Positions 45,825 through 55,264 of a stretch of DNA of 64,000 bases are shown in pieces (the stretch's first letter is position 1; each line of letters begins with the position of its first letter). A program made the position numbers and the translations under genes. The stretch lies in assembly GCA_963924555.1 (NCBI GenBank), contig OZ004594.1, positions 2,945,563 through 3,009,562 of the forward strand, read 5' to 3'. Below the pieces are notes generated by a model. That model did not search any database. It had not been told where the DNA came from and saw only the letters and a list, made by a program, of their open reading frames with translations. The DNA is from Crambe crambe. Taxonomy: Eukaryota > Porifera > Demospongiae > Poecilosclerida > Crambeidae.

Positions 45825-48209
45825 TTGCATTCTTTTTCTTTGTGATTATGAAAATTGATAGACACTAAAGGCTTCCTTGATTGGACTAAATTTATTTAAT
45901 GATCAGTATTTCATTCTGTTCAGGGAGGAGAGTTTGAAGGATGATCATCTGCAGTGTAATGGAGTACTGAAAGGAGTGAACATTTTAAAAAGTGAACAGC
46001 ATTAGCTAATTGTTACATACAGTGCCACAGGCTTAAAGAGTAGAACTTTTGTATTTTTCATGTTTCTGTGTTCCAGAGTTTATATTTTCTAAGCTACAGG
46101 TCAGAGGGGTCTGAAACTCAGCAAGGATATAAATCAGCTATCACTCTCACTACATTACAAATATCAATGTTGAAAATGAAACTGTATTGTTTATAAACAA
46201 CTGCACGCGAAGGTACCTAAAACGGGTGTGGGATTCACCTTTTTTAGCTCATAATTTCTATAATTCATTTAGTTAAGGTCTACAATCTTGAATATTTCTT
46301 CCACTAGCACTAGTATCACCTCTACAGTTCTCTTTGCCACTCTAGCACAAGGTAAGTTCCACAATATTCAGTAGAAGCTGTTTTTTCTTCATATTTTTAG
46401 GTCCAAATGTGTTTAGATCATATTTTGTCCAAATATTGTAGTTAAGATTCATTATTTGAAAAGCATGTCCAACTAGTGTCCAGTTTACATCGCTCCAAAA
46501 ATCGAGTTCCATCCTTCAACGGTTTCTGCGTTACAGCTGTGTTTGTCGCTAGACTGGAGATCGAGCAACGAATCTGTGACGTCACAAGCACCACGTGGCC
46601 TCGTTAGTTTGCCGCCATTTTCCCACTGTAGCCTTACATGCAGCTAGAGATCTATAAAACGATGGCAATCGACATGTTAGCAATTTTTTTAAGCTAAGAC
46701 AGGGGTCTGCAACTTATATTTTCTTTCTACAGGTCTGCAAACTTACAGCGGGAAAATGGCGCTAAACTAGCGAGGCCGGCACGTGGTGCTTGTGACGTCA
46801 TGATTTGTTGCTGAATCCTAGCTTTTACTCCGGTCTAGCGACAAACACAGCTGTAACACAGAAACCGTTGAATGATGGAACTCTATTTTTGGAGCGATGT
46901 AAACTGGACACTAGCTGGACATGCTTTTCAAATAATGAATCTTAACTACAATATTTGGATAAAATATGATCTAAACACATTTGGACCTAAAAATATGAAG
47001 AAAAAACAGCTTCTCTTGAATATTGTGGAAACCTACCTTGTGCTAGAGTGGCAAAGAGAACTGTAGAGGTGATACTAATGCTAGTGGAAGAAATATTCAA
47101 GATTGTAGACCTTAACTAAATGAATTATAGAAATTATGAGCTAAAAAAGGTAAATCCCACACCCGTTTTAGGTACCTTCGCGTGCAGTTGTTTATAAACA
47201 ATACGGTTTCATTTTCAACATTGATATTTGTAATGTAGTGAGAGTGATAGCTGATTTATATCCTTGCTGAGTTTCAGACCCCTCTGACCTGTAGCTTAGA
47301 AAATATAAACTCTGGAACACAGAAACATGAAAAATACAAAAGTTCTACTCTTTAAGCCTGTGGCACTGTATGTGATCACTGAAATAATTATTGAGATGGT
47401 ACGTATGTCTTGCTTGAGGGAGGAGTATGGGGAGTTTATGCATTTGGTGTAGTGATCATAATAGTGGATGCCATCAAATGGCCACATCCTGTGCAGGTGT
47501 TATATGAGGAGAACTGCTATTAATTGCCCCACCCCTTTTATGAGGTAATATCGCGAAGATTTTTTTCATACGAGGCTGCAGCACATTATAGATAGCCCAG
47601 CTAGATTTTAGGCTATCCCTACTTAACCTTTTTATTTTTTACGCTCACTTGTTTCTATCCTTTTTCTTAGTGCTTGAAGTTGAATGAGGGAGGCTACAGT
47701 ACAGTACTATACAAAGCCAGCTCTACATAAACCTCTTTTGTAGGTACATACAGTGTCTCTGGTTGAAGAATTTGTTTAGCTATTTAAGTTTTGTTGATAT
47801 AAAACTTTACAGCAACAGCAATGTAAATGACATGTACACGGCATGGTGAAGTGAGCTGACTACACTACAGCAAAGTACTGGCTATAATGCTACTATAGGA
47901 TGAGCATCTGTACTGTAATTCAGCAAGGAGTGACTGGAACATCATCAGATAATGAATGAAGACCTTGGCTATAGCTAAACTTAAGCTTACGTGGCTCCGC
48001 CCATAAGCCCCGCCCCCTTCAAAATGGCGTAGAAAGATTAGCAGCTGTGTTCCGAGTGCTATCGAATAGTGAAGTAGAGCCTTAGTCAAAACTAATAGCA
48101 AAAGATCAGCCTCTAGGTGCCGCTCTAACAGATGGCCAAAGCAGAATTTTGATGACTATAGCCAGTAAGTCGGTACGTCGATCTTATTATTATTATTATC
48201 CTTATTATT
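45825..48209. repeat. Composite repeat unit 3, duplicate of 42987-44011, carrying an insertion
   Basis: Matches 42987-44011 in the same order, with a 1349-bp element (46020-47368) inserted at a TA. It includes the solo foldback arm 47564-47652 and the module 47984-48187. It lacks the 0.64-kb dispersed repeat found after unit 1. Confidence 0.8.
46020..47368. mobile_element. 1349-bp foldback element with TA duplication
   Basis: Long inverted arms (about 550-600 bp) begin CAGTGCCACAGGCTTAAAGA and end with the reverse complement; a non-palindromic centre lies near 46620-46720. It is bordered by TA at 46018-46019 and 47369-47370. The undisturbed sequence ACATATGTGATC is present at 43180-43192, so the insertion point and duplication are proved within the window. 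TA targeting and CAGTG ends fit Tc1/mariner-type elements. The 64-codon frame at 46872 is not a transposase. Arms contain GTGACGTCA and AAAATGGCGC sites. Confidence 0.9.
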
Positions 48210-48450
48210 ACAAGTGAGCGCAAAAAATTTCTTCTAAATAAAAAGGTTAAGTAGGGATAGCTTAAAATCTAGCTGGGCTATAATAATGTACTGCAGCCTC
48301 GTATGAAAATAATCCCTACATTTACATCCACTACCTGGCAGGTGTAAATGTAGGGATTATTTTCATACGAGGCTGCAGTACATTATTATAGCCCAGCTAG
48401 ATTTTAAGCTATCCCTTTTTATTTAGAAGAAATTTTTTGCGCTCACTTGT
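48210..48450. mobile_element. Foldback element, core type B, copy 2
   Basis: A 241-bp hairpin like 44668-44917; the right arm lacks ACTTAACC-like bases next to TTTTTATTTAGAAG. This makes it the less perfect member of the pair. Confidence 0.85.
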
Positions 48451-48665
48451 TTCCATCCTTTTTTCTTATTGCTTGAAGTTGAATGTAAGTTTGTGTATGT
48501 AAAGAATTGAATGGCAGTAGTGACCGTCACTTCAACTGAGACACTACAGCCAAGTACTGGCTATAATACTACTATAAGATGAGCATCTGTACTGTAATTC
48601 AGCAAGGAGTGACTGGAACATCATCAGATATATAAGAATAAAATTAGCTACCTAAACGATTAAAC

Positions 48666-50802
48666 CTTAGATAATTAGACTACGTACACAGGATTGGAAA
48701 CAGCTCACGTGCGCCCATTATGCTAATACAAATCGTCGCGGACGATCCGTGTTGCTATGCGCGAAGGAAAATTGGAAATTTATTCCTTGTTTCTCGAGTA
48801 TACTTTTCATGAAAGGAGAATAAACTGGTGAGTTTTAGCATCAAATAAAGGGCTACTTTACAGAGTATGTTCCAGGAATTTGAAATGTGTTTCTTAAGTA
48901 TAGTTAGTTTGCTCATAAAATAGTTTTCCATGAAGATTTTTATCACCTTAGCAACGGATAAAGTTTTTTTCTTCTTTCATTGCAAAGGCATAATTCCTGT
49001 GTCCTTTTAATGAAGTTTATGTTATTGAGTGATGCTTGCCATACGGAATGGTGTGCATAATATATGTTTTTGTCCTGAATCTTTGATGCTTTCTGGCTTT
49101 TTCTGTGTTTGGAGGTGTATATTTTTGCTTTCTTTCACACAAAAGGCACTGTTGCATGAGCAATGAAATTTTGCTAACTGATAAAGTTAGTGCTGCAGTT
49201 TGGAATAGCATCAATCCCATAAGCTGCAGTGACCAAAATTATAGCTAATGTACATGCTAACTTATCCACATTGATTTATTAGTTACAGCTATGCCAAGGA
49301 GGAAAAAAAGCAAACTGTGTGTCAAAAAACATGGAAGTAAGAACATTCTCAAGGTGCCATTATCTTCAAGTCCTGCTTCTAGTATCAGTGATCTTTCAAT
49401 CACCCTGGACAGACTTCCATCTAAATGGGTCAGATTGAAAGAGCCCAACCTCACCTTGGTGAAACTTTCAAAATGCCCAAATTCCACAGCAGTTTGTTCA
49501 CTCTTTAGCATCAAAATTAAGCTAGTATATCAGCAGTAGAAACTTTATAATTATAAAATTATAATACCTACATAATAATTAATTTTATGATAATCTATTG
49601 AGGGTCTTAGTAGTCTTCCTTATGCCCTTGGTTTTCTGGATCAATTTCTTAGCTACTTGCCATTTTGAGCTAGCAAAAGCAAAGCCTCGTGTGGTGATCC
49701 AAAGGTCCACTATCATTTCAATCACCTTGCTCTCCTCTTCATCCCAATCCTCAGAAATTTCAGACTATTTTTGTACATTCCTTCTTTAATATTTTTCTTA
49801 ATGTTATCAATGGGCTTTATCAAATGATTCTGAACTTCTTTCTCCATCTCCACCATGAAACTATACATGGAGTTTGAAATGTGGAGTAATCTCCTATCGA
49901 CCAAGTCTATATCCAATCCTCTGATTCTTCATCATCATCATCATAGTAACAAATCATCAATATAACATATCAAATTTTCTTTCAAGGGTGAGAGGAACTT
50001 TTTAATCTCTTGTGCAGAGCCCTTGGGATGTACCCTGCTGCATACCGCAATGCATTACTCTCTTCGTAAGTAATTACACACTCATAATCATGCTGGGAGG
50101 CGGAGCTGAGGTCACTTGAAATAGGGCAGTTATTAGGAATTACTCGTTCAAATAGCTAACACATCTGTAATTTTCTAGTACAGGAGGGGTGATTGCTATA
50201 CCAGCTTGACAAAAAAGTCTTTTCAGATTTTCTGAAACTCTGTGGTGGTTCTAATTTTATGGTACTGCCCCCACATAATTCGTTGTGTTTTCTCTAAGGG
50301 ATGAGGGTCAAGTAATTTTATTAGAAGCAATTCAACATTTCATAGCTTGAAGGATTTGTGCACCACTCAAGAGCTGCAGTAGCAATTTCTCGAACAGCAA
50401 TATTGTGTGGATGAGAGAACATCTTAGTCTTCACAATTTGTTGTAAAACTTGGACAATAATTCCACTAGGATCTATAGTTAAAGCAATTAAGCTCAATGA
50501 AGTGGTCATGTAAGCTTCAGTTAATAGCTAGCTAGCTAGGTCTCTAGCACTGTAAATTAGCAGTAGCCAGCTAGCTGATAGAGCTAGCTAGATCATAGCT
50601 AGGTCTCTTAGCACTGGCTAGCCAATAACAACACAATTTTACCTTGTAAATCAGGTTTCTCCAGCTATACAAGCATTAACAAGCCACACACTTAGAGAAA
50701 CAAACCACACACTGTAAACAGCTGCAATAATTAGGCGCAACGCGCATGGTCCGCGCGCGAATAATTGTTTCCAATCCTGTGTACGTAGTCTAATTATCTA
50801 AG
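48666..50802. mobile_element. 2137-bp DNA element with 37-bp terminal inverted repeats and 7-bp duplication
   Basis: Perfect 37-bp inverted ends start CTTAGATAATTAGACTACGT. The element is flanked by ATTAAAC at 48659-48665 and 50803-50809, while the uninterrupted copy near 45121-45135 has ATTAAAC once. The interior holds only broken frames: a plus frame from 49291 starts MPRRKKSKLCVKKHG and minus frames at 49722-49916 and 50321-50509 may be fragments of one protein. None was recognised as a transposase. TAGC-rich sequence lies near 50525-50600. The superfamily is unclear; 7-8-bp duplications occur in P-like and hAT elements. Confidence 0.88.
49291..49539 (+). pseudogene. Short open frame inside the 2137-bp element
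   Basis: An 82-codon frame with a basic start (MPRRKKSKLCVKKHGSKN) and a region LPSKWVRLKEPNLTLVKLSK that has protein-like texture. It could be a remnant of the element's transposase or a captured gene piece. I do not recognise the family, and no splice-linked continuation was found. Confidence 0.25.
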
Positions 50803-51059
50803 ATTAAACTGAGAAGCTTACGTGGCTCCGCCCATAAGCCCCGCCCCCTACCGACGTGCGCTTCAAAATGGCGTCGAAAGATTGGCTAGTGTTCCGAGTG
50901 CTCGAATAGTGAAGTAGAGCCTTAGTCAAAACTAAGAGCAAAAGATCAGCCTCTAGGTGCCGCTCTAACAGATGGCCAAAGCAGAATTTTGATGACTATA
51001 GCCAGTAAGTCGGGGCGTCGATCTTATATTTATTATCCTTATTATTATTATTATTATTA

Positions 51060-51527
51060 TTATAAAGAAAATGAACAAAAGTCAATTTTAGAACTCGTTT
51101 TTTTCTTATGTTAGCGAATGAATTTTTGGTTTTTGAACACTCTCCTCTCTTCTTTGTAGAAGTAGTATCTCACTGTAGCCTTCTGAGAACCTGTAGAGCA
51201 AGGGTAGAAGAGAAAGAAGAGTTTTTAGTTTATACAGTCTTATGACCTTTGACCCGCCATCCCTACTTAGAGAGTGCTAGCGCACTCTCTGATTATAAAG
51301 AAAAAGAACGAAAAGTCAATTTTAGAACTCGTTTTTTTCTTATGTTGGCGAATGAATTTTTGGCTTTTGAACATTCTCCTCTCTTCTTTGTAGATATAAT
51401 AATTCACTGTAGCCTTCTGAGAACCTGTAGAGTAAGGGTAGAAGAGAAAGAAGAGTTTTTAGTTTATACTGTCCTATGGACTTTGACCTGCCATCCCTAC
51501 TTAGAGAGTGCTACCGCACTCTCTGAT
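51060..51527 (+). repeat. Two tandem copies of a 234-237-bp repeat with a hairpin terminus
   Basis: Each copy begins near TATAAAGAAAAAGAACGAAA and ends with AGAGAGTGCTAGCGCACTCT plus CT, a nearly perfect hairpin. The copies differ at some 15-20 positions. Two more copies in the opposite orientation lie at 53307-53767. A copy of the hairpin end is also near 35660-35690, and GGCGGGTCAAAGGTCA recurs near 6595. Confidence 0.8.
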
Positions 51528-51528
51528 T

Positions 51529-51786
51529 ACAAGTAAATGCAAAAAATTTCTTTCAAATAAAAAGGTTAAGTAGGGATAGCTTAAAATCTAGCTGGGCTAT
51601 ATAATGTACTGCAGTCGTATGAAAACAATCCCTACATTTACATCCAATATACCTATAGCTAGCTATGGCAGTTGTAAAAGTAGGGATTGTTTTCATACGA
51701 CTGCAGTACATTATATAGCCCAGCTAGATTTTAAGCTATCCCTACTTAACCTTTTTATTTGAAAGAAATTTTTTGCATTTACTTGT
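51529..51786. mobile_element. Foldback element, core type B, copy 3
   Basis: A 258-bp hairpin with ends ACAAGTAAATGCAAAAAATT; its spacer carries TATAGCTAGCTATGGCAG. It begins unit 5 of the tandem cluster. Confidence 0.85.
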
Positions 51787-52394
51787 TTCTATCCTTTTTT
51801 CTTAGTGCTTGAAGTTTAATATAAGTTTGTGTATGTGGCAGTATTTACTGTCACTTCAACTGAGAGTATATGCATGCAGTGATTATTAATTTGACATGAG
51901 TATCTTTTTCTTTTGTAGGTAGCAGTCTCTGGTTGAAGAATTTGTTTAGCTATTTAAGTTTTGTCTATTATTTAATATAAAACTTTACAGCAACAGCAAT
52001 GTAAACAGCAATGTAGCTAAATGACATGTGAGCTGACTACACTACAGCCAAGTACTGGCTATAATACTACTATAAGATGAGCATCTGTACTGTAATTCAG
52101 CAAGGAGTGACTGGAACATCATAAGATAAGACGATTAAGCTAAGCTAAACTCAAGAAGCTTACGTCGCTCCGCCCATAAGCCCCGCCCCCTAACGACGTG
52201 CGCTTCAAAATGGCGTCGAAAGATTAGCTAGTGTTCCGAGTGCTCGAATAGTGAAGTAGAGCCTTAGTCAAAACTAATAGCAAAAGATCAGCCTCTAGGT
52301 GCCGCTCTAACAGATGGCCAAAGCAGAATTTTGATGACTATAGCCAGTAAGTCGGTACGTCGATCTTATTATCCTTATTATTATTATTATTATT
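51787..52394. repeat. Composite repeat unit 5: linker and GC-box module
   Basis: Linker related to those at 43477-43797 and 44918-45138, then module 52157-52371 and the TTATTATTATT joint. No gene. Confidence 0.75.
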
Positions 52395-52656
52395 ATAAGC
52401 GCAAAAAATTTCTTCTAAATAAAAAGATTAAGTAGGGATTGCTTAAAATCTAGCTGGGCTATAATATAATGTACTGCAGCCTTGTATGAAAATAATCCCT
52501 ACATTTATATCCACTACCTATAGCTAGCTATGGCAGTTGTAAAAGTAGGGATTATTTTCATACAAGGCTGCAGTACATTATATTATAGCCCAGCTAGATT
52601 TTAAGCAATCCCTACTTAATCTTTTTATTTAGAAGAAATTTTTTGCGCTTACTTGT
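52395..52656. mobile_element. Foldback element, core type B, copy 4
   Basis: A hairpin of about 262 bp. The left end has lost the ACAAGTG tip (reads ATAAGCGCAAAAAATT), while the right end is complete. The spacer again has TATAGCTAGCTATGGCAG, tying it to copy 3. Confidence 0.8.
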
Positions 52657-53306
52657 TTCTATCCTTTTTTCATAGTGCTTGAAGTTGAATATAAGTTTGT
52701 GTATGTAAAGAATTGAGTGGCAGTATTGACTGTCACTTCAACTGAGAGTATGCAGTGATTATTAATTTGACAGGAGTATCTCTTTCTTTTGTAGGTACAT
52801 AGCTACACAGTCTCTGCATGGTTGAAGAATTTGTTTAGCTATTTAAGTTTTGTCTATTATTTACTTTACAGCAACAGCAATGTAAATGACATGTGCATGG
52901 CATGGTGAAGTGAGCTGACTACACTACAGCCAAGTACTGGCTATAAACACTACTATAAGATGAGCATCTGTACTGTAATTCAGCAAGGAGTGACTGTAAC
53001 ATCATCAGATAAGAATAAATAGCGATTAAACTGAAGACCTATAGCCGAGCTTAGCTAGCTTAAGAAGCTTACGTGGCTCCGCCCATAAGCCCCGCCCCCT
53101 AACGACGTGCGCTTCAAAATGGCGTAGAAAGATTAGCTAGTGCCGAGTGCTATCGAATAGTGAAGTAGAGCCTTAGTCAAAACTAAGAGCAAAAGATCAG
53201 CCTCTAGGTGCCGCTCTAACAGATGGCCAAAGCAGAATTTTGATGACTATAGCCAGTAAGTCGGGGCGTCGATCTTATATTTATTATCCTTATTATTATT
53301 ATTATT
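52657..53306. repeat. Composite repeat unit 6: linker and GC-box module
   Basis: Linker plus module 53066-53278 and a TTATTATTATT joint, here followed by the inverted 234-bp repeats instead of another foldback element. Confidence 0.75.
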
Positions 53307-53767
53307 CAGAGAGTGCGTTAGCACTCTCTATGTAGGGATGGCGGGTCAAAGGTCATAGGACTGTATAAACTAAAAACTCTTCTTTCTCTTCTTACCTCTA
53401 TTCTACAGGTTCTCAGAAACCCTGGTCCAAGACCTACATCTACACAGAAGTGGGAAGAATGTTTAAAAACTCCAAATTCATTCGATAACATCAGAATAAA
53501 ACGATTTCTAAAATTGACTTTTGTTCTTTTTCTTTATCAGAGAGTGCGCTAGCACTCTCTAAGTAGGGATGGCGGGTCAAAGGTCATAAGACTGTATAAA
53601 CTAAAAACTCTTCTTTCTCTTCTACCCTTACTCTACAGGTTCTCAGAAGGCTACAGTGAATTATTACATCTACAAAGAAGAGAGGAGAATGTTCAAAGAC
53701 CAAAAATTCATTCGCTAACATGAGAAAAAAATGATGTCTAAAATTGACTTTTGTTCTTTTTCTTTAT
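53307..53767 (-). repeat. Two inverted copies of the 234-237-bp hairpin-terminus repeat
   Basis: Each copy starts with the hairpin CAGAGAGTGCGCTAGCACTC (the first copy has GTTAGC in the loop) and reads as the reverse complement of 51060-51527. This pair and the inverted module that follows mark the turning point of the cluster. Confidence 0.8.
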
Positions 53768-54450
53768 AATAATAAGGATAATAATAATAATAATAATAAT
53801 AAGATCGACGTACCGGCTTACTGGCTATAGTCATCAAAATTCTGCTTTGGCCATCTGTTAGAGCGGCACCTAGAGGCTGATCTTTTGGTATTAGTTTTGA
53901 CTAAGGCTCTACTTCACTATTCGAGCACTCGGAACACTAGCTAAATCTTTCGACGCCATTTTGAAGCGCATGTTGGTAGGGGGCGGGGTTATGGGCGGAG
54001 CCACGTAAGCTTCTTAAGTTTAGCTAGCTAAGCGCTTAGCTAGGTCTTCAGTTTAATCGTTTAGCTAGCTATTTATTCTTATCTGATGATGTTCCAGTCA
54101 CTCCTTGCTGAATTACAGTGCTCACCCTCAATTCTTTTATACATACACAAACTAATATTCAACTTCAAGAACTAAGAAAAAAGGATAGAAACAAGTGAGT
54201 GCAAAAAATTTCTTCTAAATAAAAAGGTTAAGTAGGGATAGCCTAAAATCTAGCTGGGCTATATAATGTACTGCAGCCTCGTATGAATACAATCCCTACT
54301 TTTACAACTGCTATAGCTAGCTATAGGTAGTGAATGTAAATGTAGGGATTGTATTCATACGAGGCTGCAGTACATTATATAGCCCAGCTAGATTTTAGGC
54401 TATCCCTACTTAACCTTTTTATTTAGAAGAAATTTTTTGCACTCACTTGT
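53768..54450 (-). repeat. Inverted composite unit 7 with foldback element (core B, copy 5)
   Basis: Module 53802-54013 in reverse orientation, a linker also reversed, then a hairpin at 54191-54450 (ends ACAAGTGAGTGCAAAAAATT). Together with unit 6 it makes a large inverted repeat spanning about 52395-54450. Confidence 0.8.
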
Positions 54451-55264
54451 AATAATAATAATAAGGATAATAAATATAAGATCGATGTATTGACTCACTG
54501 GCTGCAGTTAGCAGAATTATGTTAATGTCATTTCTTAGAGGGGCACCTAGAGACTGGTCTTTTGCTATTAGTTTTGACTAAGGTTCTACTTTGCTAATCA
54601 GCGCTACCTATAGTATGCGAACACTATCTACGCCATTGTTAATTTAATGGGTAAATGGTCGTCAATTACGTAGCAACAAGCGCGCGCCGGTTACCTTATT
54701 CAAATGCAGCTGCTTCTGTGTTACTGAGTCCTAGATCTACAGTGCAGTTTGATATTTCTCCTGACACATTCTCTGACTTCAGCTGCTTGCAACTTGGAAC
54801 TCTCTCTATTCTTTCAGAAAAAAAACCTCTGTCCCTCTAGTAGCAGTTTTGTGTAACAAGGTACATTAAATGCCATAACTGTACTTATTATTATTTATAA
54901 ATGTTTCTCCCTGTGACTTCAGCTGCTTTGCCACTGTCAAATTTGGTTTCTTGGCCTATATGTTCACTGTGTCCTACAGAGCAGTTTGACTTCTGAAAAA
55001 TTCTCTGACTTCAGCTGCTTGCAAATTGGAACTTTCTATTCTTTCAAGCAATCCTTTGTCCCTCTAGTAGCAGTTTGTATAACAAGGTACATTCAATGTC
55101 ATAACTGTACTTATTATTATAAGTGTTTCTCTGTCTGACTTCAGCTGCTTTGCCACTCTCAACTTGAAATTCTTTCTTCGCTGTCTTTCTGACTTCAATC
55201 TCCTGTCTCTCACTTTATCTCTCACTTTTTCACCTTCAGTGAGTTGTAACATACCAATATAAGT
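54451..55264. other. Old module relic and tandem duplication upstream of the Helitron gene
   Basis: 54479-54600 is a diverged relative of the GC-box module. 54761-54935 and 54995-55160 are two copies of a segment of about 235 bp with CAGCTGCTTGCAA, CTTTGTCCCTCTAGTAGCAG-like and AACAAGGTACATT phrases. Both copies carry polypyrimidine-rich TTCTTTCAG sequences. No gene was seen; this may be the 5' non-coding end of the Helitron. Confidence 0.6.

Noticed and set aside
42540-54450. CRISPR-like or operon-like repetition
   Set aside because: Repeats are hundreds of bases long, palindromic and nested, with no short regular spacers; this is a eukaryotic transposon cluster.
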